DNA of 64,000 nt from Bosea sp. OAE506 (GTDB lineage Bacteria > Pseudomonadota > Alphaproteobacteria > Rhizobiales > Beijerinckiaceae). The notes beneath the pieces are model-generated. The model had not been told where the DNA came from. It was given only the letters and a program-made list of their open reading frames with translations, and made no database searches. The stretch spans positions 2,543,001-2,607,000 of the forward strand of contig NZ_JBEPOB010000001.1 in assembly GCF_040546595.1 (NCBI RefSeq), read 5' to 3'. A program made the position numbers and the translations under genes. Shown here piece after piece: positions 8,921 to 21,043 of this stretch. Positions within the stretch are counted from its first letter, which is position 1. Every line of letters begins with the position of its first letter.

Positions 8921-10324
8921 ATGGCTCCAGCAGCAGATGCAGTGGCCTCCGGCACGCGTGTCGGCACGGTGATGAGTGCCATTCGCGAGCGCATTGCCGG
9001 CCGCAGGCTGGCGCCCGGCGCACGGCTGCCCTCGATCCGGGCCTTCGCCGAGACGATGGCGGTCTCCAAGTCGACCGTGGTCGAGGCCTATGACCGGCTG
9101 GCCGCCGAGGGGGCGATCGAGGCGCGTCGCGGCTCCGGCTTCTTCGTCTCCGGCCCGGCGCTGCCCTTCTCGCCGGCCGATCTCGGGCCGCGGCTGGAGC
9201 GCGCGGTCGATCCCTTCTGGGTGTCGCGACAGACGCTGGACGCCGGCGACACGGTTCTGAAGCCGGGATGCGGCTGGCTGCCGGCAGAGTGGCTGCCGCA
9301 GGAAAGCCTGCGCCGGGCGCTGCGCGCGCTCTCGCGCGCATCCGACGAGACGCTTGCTGACTACGGAACCCCGCTCGGCCTTGCACCGCTGCGGCAGTGG
9401 CTGTCGCGCCGGCTGGCGGGGCATGGCATCGAAGCCGCGCCGGACCAGATCCTGCTCACCGAATCCGGCACCCAGGCGCTGGATCTCGTCTGCAGCCTGC
9501 TCGTGGAGCCCGGTGACACGGTACTCGTCGACGACCCCTGCTACTTCAACTTCCATGCCCTGCTGCGGGCGCATCGCGTGCGGATCGTCGGTGTCCCTTT
9601 CGGGCCCAGCGGTCCCGATCTCGCCGCCTTCGAGCAGGTGCTGGCCGAGCACCGGCCGCGCCTCTACGTCACCAATTCGGGCCTGCACAATCCGACCGGG
9701 GCGAGCCTCTCGCCGGTCGTTGCGCATCGGCTTCTCAAACTGTCCGAGCCGTTCGGGCTGACCATCGTCGAGGACGATATCTTCGCCGATTTCGAGCTGG
9801 AGCCGGCACCGAGACTCGCGGCCTTCGACGGGCTGGAGCGCGTCGTCCAGATCGGAAGCTTCTCGAAGTCGCTCTCGGCCTCGGTGCGCTGCGGCTACAT
9901 CGCCGCCCGACGGGACTGGATCGAGGGGCTGATCGACCTGAAGATCGCGTCCTCCTTCGGCACCGGGCGGATGGCGGCCGAGCTGGTCCTGGGGGTGCTG
10001 AAAGATGGCGGCTATCGCCGGCACATGGACGGGCTGCGCACGAGGCTGGCGCGGACGATGGGCGAGACGGCCGCCCGATTGAGCGCGATCGGCATCGAGC
10101 CCTGGATCGAGCCGCGCGGCGGCATGTTCCTGTGGTGCCGCCTGCCGGAGGGGCTGGATTCCGCGGTCATCGCGCAGCGGTTGCTGGCGCAGGACATCGT
10201 GCTGGCGCCGGGGAACGTCTACAGCTTGTCGCAGAGCGCCAGCCGTTTCATGCGGTTCAACGTCGCCCAGTCCGGCGATCCGCGGCTGTTCGCGGCGCTG
10301 GGGACGATGATGCGATCACGCTGA
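8921..10324 (+). CDS. MocR/PdxR-type regulator: GntR winged helix fused to aminotransferase-like domain
   Basis: The 467-residue product starts with a GntR-type winged helix-turn-helix (about residues 10-75, with LPSIRAFAETMAVSKSTVVEAYDRL). A fold-type I PLP-dependent aminotransferase domain follows, with the PLP-binding Lys in QIGSFSKSLSASVR and the PLP-contacting VEDDIFADF. MocR proteins use PLP or amino-acid adducts to control neighbouring genes. The divergent EamA transporter is the likely target. The ATG at 8921 places the DNA-binding domain correctly; the frame is open upstream, but that stretch lies inside the transporter gene. Confidence 0.9.
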   Translation: MAPAADAVASGTRVGTVMSAIRERIAGRRLAPGARLPSIRAFAETMAVSKSTVVEAYDRLAAEGAIEARRGSGFFVSGPALPFSPADLGPRLERAVDPFWVSRQTLDAGDTVLKPGCGWLPAEWLPQESLRRALRALSRASDETLADYGTPLGLAPLRQWLSRRLAGHGIEAAPDQILLTESGTQALDLVCSLLVEPGDTVLVDDPCYFNFHALLRAHRVRIVGVPFGPSGPDLAAFEQVLAEHRPRLYVTNSGLHNPTGASLSPVVAHRLLKLSEPFGLTIVEDDIFADFELEPAPRLAAFDGLERVVQIGSFSKSLSASVRCGYIAARRDWIEGLIDLKIASSFGTGRMAAELVLGVLKDGGYRRHMDGLRTRLARTMGETAARLSAIGIEPWIEPRGGMFLWCRLPEGLDSAVIAQRLLAQDIVLAPGNVYSLSQSASRFMRFNVAQSGDPRLFAALGTMMRSR

Positions 10325-10385
10325 CGTCCTCTGGCGGCTCAGGAGGGAGGCCAGCCAAAATGCAGTTGCGCGCTCTGTGGAAGTG

Positions 10386-10410
10386 ACATAAACATATCTT
10401 TATATGTTTT
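10386..10410. promoter_or_regulatory. Palindromic operator candidate for the ArsR-type methionine regulator
   Basis: The arms AAACATAT (10390-10397) and ATATGTTT (10402-10409) form a perfect 8-base inverted repeat with a four-base spacer. An overlapping, slightly imperfect dyad reads ACATAAA ... TTTATATGT. This is an AT-rich island in a GC-rich genome, immediately before an ArsR-family gene. It resembles ArsR-family operators in general and suits autoregulation by a SahR-like regulator. Binding is inferred, not shown. Confidence 0.65.
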
Positions 10411-10430
10411 TGGCTGATGTGGAGCCTGTC

Positions 10431-11444
10431 TTGCGCCTACCGACCACCCTGCCGTCCGACGTTCTGCTGGCCGCTCTCCGTGCGGCGGGCGAGGAGACGC
10501 GGCTGCGCATCCTGGCGCTGCTGTCGGAGGGGGAGTTGTCGGTTTCGGACCTGACGGACATCCTCGGCCAATCGCAGCCGCGCATCTCGCGCCATCTCAA
10601 GCTCCTGGCCGAGGCCGGGCTGGTCCGTCGCTCGCGCGAAGGCGCCTGGGCCTTTTTCCGCCTGGACGAGACCGGGGCGGGCGGGGCCTTCGCCGCCTCG
10701 CTGGCCGCCTGGCTCGACCGAACCGACCCGGTCCTGATCGCTGATCGCGAGCGGCTCGCCGCCGTGCGGGGCACGCGTGCCGAGGTTGCGCAGGCCTATT
10801 TCGCCAGCGTCGCGCGCGACTGGGACCGGCTGCGCTCGCTGCATGTGCCCGACGAGGCGGTCGAGGCCGCCGTCGAGGCCGCGGTGGGGAAGGGCACGCC
10901 GGGCAGCCTGCTCGATCTCGGTACCGGCACGGGCCGGATGCTCCAGCGCATCGCGCCGAAATTCGGCCGCGCGGTCGGCGTCGACGCCAACCACGCCATG
11001 CTGGCGGTGGCCCGCGCCAATCTCGAGGCCGCCGGTCTGGCCCGCGTCGAGCTGCGCCAGGGCGACATCTATGCGCTGCCTTTTCCGCGCGGCAGCTTCG
11101 ACCTCGTGGTGATCCATCAGGTTCTGCACTTCCTCGACGATCCCGGCCGCGCCGTGCGCGAGGCGGCGGCGATGCTCGCGCCCGGCGGACGGCTGATCGT
11201 CGTCGATTTCGCCCCGCACGAGATGGAGTTCCTGCGGACCGAGCATGCGCATCGCCGCCTCGGCTTCTCGCGGGCGCAGATCGCCGGCTGGTTCGCCGAG
11301 AGCGGGCTCGCCTGCGATCTTTCCGATGAAATCACGCTTGCCGGCGGTGGCTCCGGCCAGTTGCCGGTCATGCTCTGGCGGGGTTGCGACCGGCGTGTCC
11401 AGTCCGATCCGATGCCGCGACGCACCAATCTCGAGGTGGCCTGA
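10431..11444 (+). CDS. ArsR-family regulator fused to SAM-dependent methyltransferase (methionine cycle regulator candidate)
   Basis: The N-terminal part (about residues 10-80) is an ArsR winged helix with LSVSDLTDILGQSQPRISRHLKLL. The C-terminal part is a class I methyltransferase with the SAM motif LLDLGTGTG and a following acidic VGVDAN. The gene overlaps the start of metF by one base. Related SahR-type ArsR regulators sense S-adenosylhomocysteine and control methionine genes in Proteobacteria, so the methyltransferase domain may be the sensor. An ATG at 10404 is in frame but lies inside the palindromic operator; TTG at 10431 has GGAG six bases upstream and is my preferred start. Confidence 0.85.
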   Translation: MRLPTTLPSDVLLAALRAAGEETRLRILALLSEGELSVSDLTDILGQSQPRISRHLKLLAEAGLVRRSREGAWAFFRLDETGAGGAFAASLAAWLDRTDPVLIADRERLAAVRGTRAEVAQAYFASVARDWDRLRSLHVPDEAVEAAVEAAVGKGTPGSLLDLGTGTGRMLQRIAPKFGRAVGVDANHAMLAVARANLEAAGLARVELRQGDIYALPFPRGSFDLVVIHQVLHFLDDPGRAVREAAAMLAPGGRLIVVDFAPHEMEFLRTEHAHRRLGFSRAQIAGWFAESGLACDLSDEITLAGGGSGQLPVMLWRGCDRRVQSDPMPRRTNLEVA

Positions 11445-12355
11445 TGAACGCTTTTCGACCCAGCCGGCACGGCTCGCGCCGCCCGAAAATCTCCTTCGAA
11501 TTCTTCCCGCCCAAGACACCGGAGATGGAGGTTTCGCTCTGGGAGAGCGTGCGCCGGCTGGAGCCGCTGGCGCCGTCCTTCGTCTCGGTGACCTATGGTG
11601 CCGGCGGCTCGACGCGCGAGCGCACCCATGCCACCGTCAAGCGCATGGTCGAGGAGACCGCGCTGAAGCCGGCGGCCCATCTCACCTGCGTCTCCGCCTC
11701 CCGCGACGAGGTCGACGAGGTCATTCGCGGCTATTGGGATGCCGGCGTGCGCCATGTCGTAGCGCTGCGCGGCGATCCGGCAGGCGGGCTCGGCACGGTC
11801 TACGAGCCGCATCCGGACGGGTATCACCAGACTTCGGATCTGGTGGCGGGCCTGAAGCGCATCGGCGACTTCGAGGTCACGGTCTCGGCCTATCCGGAGA
11901 AGCATCCCGAGGCGGCCTCGCTGGAGGCCGATATCGACGCGCTGAAGAAGAAGGTCGACGCCGGGGCGACGCGCGCGATCACCCAGTTCTTCTTCGATAA
12001 CGACGTCTATTTCCGCTATCTCGACAAGGTCCGCGCCGCCGGGATCGACATCCCGATCCTGCCCGGCATCGTGCCCGTCCAGAATTTCAAGCAGACCGCG
12101 AATTTCGCCCGCAAGACGGGAGCGAGCGTGCCGCAATGGCTGGCCGACCGCTTCGAGGGGCTGGAGGAGGACGCGGCGACGCGCCGCCTCGTGGCGGCGG
12201 CCGTCTGCGCCGAACAGGTGCTGGATCTGATCGATCGCGGCGTCGGCGACCTGCACTTCTATACGATGAATAAAGCCGATCTGGTCTATGCGATCTGCCA
12301 TCTCGCCGGGGTCAAGCCGGAGCGTGGCGAGGCGCAGGCGGTCGCGGCGGAGTGA
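11444..12355 (+). CDS. metF: Methylenetetrahydrofolate reductase
   Basis: The 303-residue enzyme reduces 5,10-methylene-tetrahydrofolate to 5-methyl-tetrahydrofolate, the methyl donor for methionine synthase. Family features include SFEFFPPKT near the N terminus, VTYGAGGSTRERT, the HLTCVSASRDEV block, the LRGDP motif, ITQFFFDNDVYF and the C-terminal DLHFYTMNKADL. Its ATG overlaps the stop of the ArsR-methyltransferase gene (TGATG), so the two are translationally coupled. metH follows after a 127-base gap that contains a palindromic repeat. Confidence 0.95.
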   Translation: MNAFRPSRHGSRRPKISFEFFPPKTPEMEVSLWESVRRLEPLAPSFVSVTYGAGGSTRERTHATVKRMVEETALKPAAHLTCVSASRDEVDEVIRGYWDAGVRHVVALRGDPAGGLGTVYEPHPDGYHQTSDLVAGLKRIGDFEVTVSAYPEKHPEAASLEADIDALKKKVDAGATRAITQFFFDNDVYFRYLDKVRAAGIDIPILPGIVPVQNFKQTANFARKTGASVPQWLADRFEGLEEDAATRRLVAAAVCAEQVLDLIDRGVGDLHFYTMNKADLVYAICHLAGVKPERGEAQAVAAE

Positions 12356-12358
12356 ACG

Positions 12359-12436
12359 CGTCACTGCGAGGTTAGCGACGCAACACAGGCCTCTCTGGCT
12401 ACCTGATGCTTCGCCGCCTTGCTCCTCGCAATGACG
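12359..12436. repeat. Palindromic intergenic repeat between metF and metH
   Basis: CGTCACTGCGAG (12359-12370) is an inverted copy of CTCGCAATGACG (12425-12436) with one mismatch, and further inward matches (GCGACGCAA versus TTGC) extend the hairpin. The sequence style matches the CGTCATTGCGAGG-type REP-like elements common between genes in alphaproteobacteria. It could fold in the metF-metH transcript and affect mRNA processing. Confidence 0.7.
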
Positions 12437-12482
12437 GCAAGGGCGCCGCCGGCGCCAGCAAGAACTGAGACGAAAGCGCACC

Positions 12483-16239
<3,757 letters not shown>

Positions 16240-16351
16240 GGGCTCCCTGGCGTCGCGGGTTTTACAGGCCGCTCTTGTTGAATGGGGGCGGGGCGGCGTA
16301 TAGCCCCGCAGGGGCCGGCTGGCCCGACCTTGGATACGGAACGGACCTGAC

Positions 16352-16651
16352 ATGGCTGACGACGACTACGTCTATGACGAGGTGACGGGTGAGTGGCGCC
16401 CTGCCTCCGAGATGGCTGCGGCGGCCTCACCGGATAGCGTCGTCGTGCGCGATGCGGCCGGCAACACGCTCGCCGACGGCGATTCTGTCGTCCTGATCAA
16501 GGATCTCAAGGTCAAGGGCGCCGGCCAGACCCTGAAGCAGGGCACGGTCATCCGCTCGATCCGCCTCACCGACGATCCCGAAGAGATCGACTGCCGGCAC
16601 GAGACGATCCGCGGCCTCGTGCTGCGCACCGAGTTCGTCCGCAAGCGCTGA
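16352..16651 (+). CDS. PhnA/YjdM-like protein
   Basis: The 99-residue product matches the C-terminal PhnA domain (about 30-99): DGDSVVLIKDLKVKGAGQTLKQGT and the terminal LRTEFVRKR. E. coli YjdM (formerly PhnA) has an N-terminal zinc ribbon; here that region is replaced by an acidic segment with no cysteine pair, so the zinc site is absent. Despite the old name, the link to alkylphosphonate use is weak. The gene overlaps the GNAT gene by one base (TGATG). Confidence 0.8.
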   Translation: MADDDYVYDEVTGEWRPASEMAAAASPDSVVVRDAAGNTLADGDSVVLIKDLKVKGAGQTLKQGTVIRSIRLTDDPEEIDCRHETIRGLVLRTEFVRKR

Positions 16652-17085
16652 TGACCGCAGCCTCGCCCGTGATCCGCAAGGCGACACTGGCCGACCAGCC
16701 GCGCATCCATGCGATCCGCATGGGCGTGCGCGAGAACGTGCTGTCAGACCCCTCGCGGGTCACCGACGCCGAGATCGCCTGGTATCGCGACCAGGCGATC
16801 TTCCTGGTGTCGGAAGGCGATGGCGAGATCGCCGGCTTCACCTGCGCCAATCCTCAGACGGGGCTAATCTGGGCGCTGTTCGTCGATCCGGCGCATGAGG
16901 GCAAAGGCCATGGCCGGGCTCTGCTGGACGCGGCACTCGTGGATCTGATGGCGGCCGGTATCGTCCAGGCCCATCTCACCACTGGCGCGGGCACCAGGGC
17001 GGAGCGCTTCTACCGCCGGCATGGCTGGCGCGAGACCGGCCGCTCGCTCGACGACAACGTCGTCTTCGTCAAGCCGCTCGGTTGA
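16651..17085 (+). CDS. GNAT family N-acetyltransferase
   Basis: The 144-residue protein has the GNAT fold pattern: an N-terminal IRKATLADQPRIHAIR segment, and the acetyl-CoA binding loop EGKGHGRALLDAAL at about residues 80-93. The C-terminal part has the typical GAGTRAERFYRRHGWRETGR ending. It transfers an acyl group from CoA to an unknown amine. It is translationally coupled to the PhnA-like gene. Confidence 0.85.
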   Translation: MTAASPVIRKATLADQPRIHAIRMGVRENVLSDPSRVTDAEIAWYRDQAIFLVSEGDGEIAGFTCANPQTGLIWALFVDPAHEGKGHGRALLDAALVDLMAAGIVQAHLTTGAGTRAERFYRRHGWRETGRSLDDNVVFVKPLG

Positions 17086-17211
17086 ACCGTGGCCGGCATT
17101 GCGCCGGCGCCATCCCGAGCCTGCGCGGCGGCAATCGTTTGGCCGTTGCGGACGTCGCCGCGCCGCAACATCTTGGGGGCACTCTAGCGACCGTTCCTTA
17201 GGAGGCACCGC

Positions 17212-17781
17212 ATGACCCAGATCGCCATCGTCTTCCATTCCGGCTACGGCCATACGGCCAAGGTCGCCGAGCATGTCGCCAAGGGCGCACGCGGCACGGG
17301 CGCGACCGTCGATCTGCTGGCCATCGATGCCGACGGCAACTTGCCGGAGGCCGCCTGGGCCACGCTCAAGGCGGCGGACGGCATCGTCTTCGGCTCGCCG
17401 ACCTATATGGGCAGCGTCTCCTGGCAGTTCAAAAAGTTCGCCGATGCCTCCAGCAAGCCCTGGTACACGATGGACTGGAAGGGCAAGATCGCGGCCGGTT
17501 TCACCAATTCCGCGACGCTGAACGGCGACAAGGGCTCGACCATCGCCTATCTCGCTCTGCTCGCCGCCCAGCACAAGATGCTCTGGACCGGCACGGGCAT
17601 GCACCCGTCCAACGCCAAGTCGAGCACCCGCGACGACCTCAATAATCTCGGCGGCTATCAGGGCCTGCTCGTGACCTCGCCGTCCGATGCGAGCGTCGAC
17701 GAGATGATCCCGGGCGACCTGAAGACGGCGGAAGCCTTCGGCGCCAATGTCGCAGACGTCGTCAAGAGCGTGAAGGGCTGA
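17212..17781 (+). CDS. Flavodoxin family protein (WrbA-like NAD(P)H:quinone oxidoreductase fold)
   Basis: The 189-residue protein has a flavodoxin-like fold. The FMN phosphate loop is SGYGHTAKVAEHV near the N terminus, and GSPTYMGSVSWQFKKFAD and GFTNSATLNGDKGSTI form the other FMN-contact loops, as in WrbA and related quinone reductases. The start is preceded by a strong AGGAGG site. Two-electron quinone reduction is plausible but inferred from fold. Confidence 0.85.
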   Translation: MTQIAIVFHSGYGHTAKVAEHVAKGARGTGATVDLLAIDADGNLPEAAWATLKAADGIVFGSPTYMGSVSWQFKKFADASSKPWYTMDWKGKIAAGFTNSATLNGDKGSTIAYLALLAAQHKMLWTGTGMHPSNAKSSTRDDLNNLGGYQGLLVTSPSDASVDEMIPGDLKTAEAFGANVADVVKSVKG

Positions 17782-17816
17782 TCCTTCCGCCACCCACCCA
17801 CCTGTGCCGTGGCCGG

Positions 17817-17843
17817 GGCCGCCCTTCCTTCGGGAGGGCGGCC
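17817..17843 (+). terminator. Hairpin terminator after the flavodoxin-like gene
   Basis: GGCCGCCC (17817-17824) pairs with GGGCGGCC (17836-17843), and the stem continues inward through TTCC with GGGA around a short loop. Only a weak T-rich tail follows, so termination efficiency is uncertain. Confidence 0.55.
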
Positions 17844-17962
17844 TTGCGTCGGCGGGCCGGCGGATGTTCATTGGCTCCCAGACCGGTGCCGCAGGTGTCC
17901 GACCGGCGGCTTGACCGGAGACGGCCTCGACAGAAGGCCGGCCAACCCCGGGAGCAAACGCC

Positions 17963-18749
17963 ATGACAATCACCCGACGCACGATTCTGGGCTCCGGCGG
18001 AGCGGCCGCCGGGCTGATCGCCTCGAGCGCGCAGGCGCAGCCCGTCGCGACGGTGAAGACGCCCTTCGACGTGCCGCAGACGACAGTGCCGATCGTCGGA
18101 TCGCAGGAGGTTTTCCCGGTCCGGCGGATCTACTGCATCGGCCGCAACTACGCCGCCCATGCCCGCGAGATGGGCTCCGACCCGACGCGCGAGCCGCCCT
18201 TCTTCTTCCAGAAGCCGACCGACGCGATCCAGTTCGTGCGGCCGGGCGAGGTGGCCGACCACCCCTATCCGTCGCTGACGAAGAACTATCATTACGAGGT
18301 CGAACTCGTCGCGGCGCTCAAATCGGGCGGCCGCAACATCCCGATGGACAAGGCGCTCGACCATGTCTTCGGCTATGCGCTGGGCCTCGACATGACGCGG
18401 CGCGACCTGCAGCGGGCGCTCGGCGACGAGAAGAAGCCCTGGGAGATCGGCAAGAGCTTCGATCGCTCGGCGCCGATCGGGCCGATCCCACCCGGTCGGC
18501 ACGGTCGAGCATTTCACCAAGGGCGCGATCTCGCTGGCGGTGAACGGCACGGTGAAGCAGAACTCCAACCTGACGCACATGATCTGGTCGGTGGCGGAGC
18601 AGATCGCCAAGCTCTCCGAGGCGTTCGAGCTCAAGGCCGGCGACATCATCTATTCCGGCACGCCGGAGAATGTCGGCCCGGTGGTGAAGGGCGACGTCAT
18701 CCTGTGCAAGATCGACAATCTGCCCGACCTGTCGATCCGGATCGTCTGA
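17963..18749 (+). CDS. Fumarylacetoacetate hydrolase family protein with Tat signal, frameshifted
   Basis: The N terminus TRRTILGSGGAAAGLIASSA is a twin-arginine type signal peptide ending near AQAQ, so the protein is probably exported. An FAH-family domain follows, with IYCIGRNYAAHAREMG, FFFQKPTDAI, the metal-binding YHYEVELV and the C-terminal GDIIYSGTPENVGPV. The frame breaks near 18487-18489: removing one C from the CCC run turns IPPGRHGR into IHPVGTVEHFTKGAISLAVNG and joins the two halves (261 residues). As written, the first frame runs on to 18862 with unrelated sequence. A sequencing error is likely. The substrate is unknown; the family cleaves C-C bonds in acylpyruvate-type compounds. 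Confidence 0.82.
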
Positions 18750-18755
18750 TCCGGC

Positions 18756-18779
18756 TGCGCGCCGGTCAGCCGGCGCGCA
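18756..18779. terminator. Bidirectional hairpin between convergent genes
   Basis: TGCGCGCCGG (18756-18765) and CCGGCGCGCA (18770-18779) form a perfect 10-base stem with the four-base loop TCAG. It lies between the convergent FAH-family and GGDEF genes and overlaps the last codons of the GGDEF gene. There is no T-run, so it may act as an mRNA end-stabilising hairpin. Confidence 0.5.
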
Positions 18780-19713
18780 AGGCCGCCCCAGTGGTGGGCG
18801 GACGCGCGATCATGCCGTCGAAGACACGCACGCAGTTGCCGCCGGCTGCGCGCGCCACATAGAGCCCGGAGTCGGCCTCGGCGAAGAGCCGTTTCGGCTC
18901 GCCGCGATGCGATGGCTTGAGCAGCGCGGCCCCGACCGAGAGCCGCAGCTCTATCGCGCCGCTGCCGTGCGGGACGGGGCGCGCCAATAGCCGGTGCGCG
19001 TTGTCGAGCGTGGCTTCCATCGCCTTGGCACTGCCGACGCGCAGGAGCAGGGCGAATTCGGCCCCACCGATCCGCGCGACCAGGATCGCATCGGGAAACA
19101 GACGGGCGAGACGCTCGCCAAGGCAGCGCAGGCAGTCCAGCGCGCCGGCATGGTCATGGCGCTCGCGCAGCCCCTCGACATCGTCGATCGCAACCACGGC
19201 CAGTGCGAAGCCATGGGGGCCTTCGGCATGGCGGCTGAGTTCGCGCGTCGCCTCCTCGAAGGCGCGGCGGCTCGTCAGGCCGGTGAGCGGATCGTTCGTG
19301 GTGACCGTGACCAGTCCGTCCCACATCTTCTTTTCGGCCGTGACGTCCTGCTTCGAGCCGAAGATCCGGATCGGGCGGCCCTGATCGTAGCTGACGCCCA
19401 GGCGCAGGCGCATCCAGCGGCTGCGGCCGTCGGAACGGAGCTGGCAGTCCAGGACGAAGCCCTTGCCGCTGCGGATCGATGCGGCGCGCTGCCGCTCCAT
19501 CTCGCTGCGGCTCTGGCTCTGATAGATGTCGAGCGCCATGGAGCGATGCAGCGTCTGTCCGCGCCGGATGCCGAAAAGATCGTAGACACCGTCGGTCCAG
19601 GACACGATCTCGGTGGCGAGGTCGCAGGACCATGCTCCGCCCGGTCCCAACAGGGCCTCAGGAAAGAGGCTCGCGGGTGCGTGGGCAGGCTTGGCGAGGG
19701 TCGTGTCGAGCAT
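18766..19713 (-). CDS. PAS-GGDEF domain protein with degenerate GGAEF site
   Basis: The 315-residue protein has an N-terminal PAS-like domain (about 25-130, with SWTDGVYDLFGI and RWMRLRLGVSYDQGRP) and a GGDEF domain (about 132-300) beginning with DPLTGLTSRRAFEE. The signature is RIGGAEF (216-220) instead of GGDEF or GGEEF; loss of the acidic third residue normally removes diguanylate cyclase activity. No RxxD inhibitory site precedes it. It has no membrane helix. It may be a cytoplasmic sensor that binds rather than makes nucleotides. Confidence 0.85.
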   Translation of the reverse strand: MLDTTLAKPAHAPASLFPEALLGPGGAWSCDLATEIVSWTDGVYDLFGIRRGQTLHRSMALDIYQSQSRSEMERQRAASIRSGKGFVLDCQLRSDGRSRWMRLRLGVSYDQGRPIRIFGSKQDVTAEKKMWDGLVTVTTNDPLTGLTSRRAFEEATRELSRHAEGPHGFALAVVAIDDVEGLRERHDHAGALDCLRCLGERLARLFPDAILVARIGGAEFALLLRVGSAKAMEATLDNAHRLLARPVPHGSGAIELRLSVGAALLKPSHRGEPKRLFAEADSGLYVARAAGGNCVRVFDGMIARPPTTGAALRAG

Positions 19714-19810
19714 CGTCGGGAAAATCCCCGCAAGGGGAGGCAGTCAACTCGCATCCGACAATAAGGGTGACGGGTTAACGCCCCTTTCAAGTCCCGACGA
19801 AATTCGGGCG

Positions 19811-21043
19811 TCACTCGCGGCGCAGCGCCTCGATCGGATCGAGCCTCGCGGCCTGGCGGGCCGGGTAAAAGCCGAAGAACACGCCGATCATGCCGGAGAC
19901 GCCGACGGCGATCAGGATCGTCTCGATCGAGACGACGGAGGGCCAGCCGGCTATTCGCGCAATCGTGAGCGCCGAACCGATCCCGAGCGCGATGCCAACC
20001 GCCCCGCCGATGGTGGCGAGCGTCGTCGCCTCGATCAGGAACTGGGCCAGCACGTCGCGCTGGCGGGCCCCGACCGCGAGCCGCAGGCCGATCTCGCGCG
20101 TCCGCTCGGTGACCGAGACCAGCATGATGTTCATGATGCCGATGCCACCGACGAGCAGCGAGACGCCGGCCACCGCCGCCAGCAGCCAGGAGAGCGTGTT
20201 GGCGGCCTGGGTTGCGGTGTTGGCGATCTCGGTGAGGTTGCGGACGATGAAGTCGTCCTCCTGATCCGCCATCAGCCGGTGGCGCTGGCGCAGCAGCGCG
20301 CTGGTCTGTTCGATGCCGGGCGCGATCGCATCCTCGCTGGCGAATTTAACCATGATCGTCTGGACCGAGCGGTCGCGGGCGTAGTTGCGGCCGACGATGC
20401 GGCGCCGGCCGGTGTCGAGCGGCACAAAGATGACGTCGTCCTGGTCCTGGCCCAGCGCCGACTGGCCCTTGGGCGCCATCACGCCGATGACCTTGAACGG
20501 CACGTTGCGGATACGGAACTGCTGTTCGAGCGGGTTCTGCTCGCCGAAGAGATTGCGCGCCACCGTCTGCCCGATGATGGCGACGATCTCGCCGCGGCGC
20601 AGTTCCTCCGGTTCGAACAGGCGGCCTTCGCCGACCTCCCATTCGCGGGCGGCGAAGAAGTCGAGATCGGTCGCGGTGATCTGGGTCGACCAGTTGGCGC
20701 CGGCGAAGACGGCCTGGGCGCGGGTGACGATGACCGGGGCAGCCGCGACCACGCCGTCGACCTCCTTGGTGATGGCGGTCGCATCCTCGTCGGTCAGCGT
20801 CGAGGAGGCGCCGGCGCCCAGCCTCGCGCCGCCCTGCGTGACGTTGCCGGACTGGACGATGGCGAGATTGGCGCCGAGCGACTTGATCTGAGAGGTTACG
20901 CGCTCGCGCGCGCCCGAGCCGATCGCGACCATCGCGATCACGGCGGCGACGCCGATGATGATGCCGAGCATCGTCAGGGCCGAGCGCAGCGCATTGGCGC
21001 CGATGGCCGACAGGGCGGAGCGGATGGCCTCGAGAATGCTCAC
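19811..21043 (-). CDS. MacB-like ABC transporter permease
   Basis: The 410-residue protein has the MacB/FtsX layout: one N-terminal membrane helix (about 25-45, following SALTMLGIIIGVAAVIA), a large periplasmic domain (about 50-275) and three C-terminal helices. GGIGIMNIMLVSVTERTREIGLR is the typical cytoplasmic loop pattern. Unlike E. coli MacB, the ATPase is a separate gene, which overlaps it by four bases. With the adaptor upstream it should form a tripartite efflux pump for macrolide-like or peptide substrates; the substrate is unknown. Confidence 0.9.
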   Translation of the reverse strand: MSILEAIRSALSAIGANALRSALTMLGIIIGVAAVIAMVAIGSGARERVTSQIKSLGANLAIVQSGNVTQGGARLGAGASSTLTDEDATAITKEVDGVVAAAPVIVTRAQAVFAGANWSTQITATDLDFFAAREWEVGEGRLFEPEELRRGEIVAIIGQTVARNLFGEQNPLEQQFRIRNVPFKVIGVMAPKGQSALGQDQDDVIFVPLDTGRRRIVGRNYARDRSVQTIMVKFASEDAIAPGIEQTSALLRQRHRLMADQEDDFIVRNLTEIANTATQAANTLSWLLAAVAGVSLLVGGIGIMNIMLVSVTERTREIGLRLAVGARQRDVLAQFLIEATTLATIGGAVGIALGIGSALTIARIAGWPSVVSIETILIAVGVSGMIGVFFGFYPARQAARLDPIEALRRE

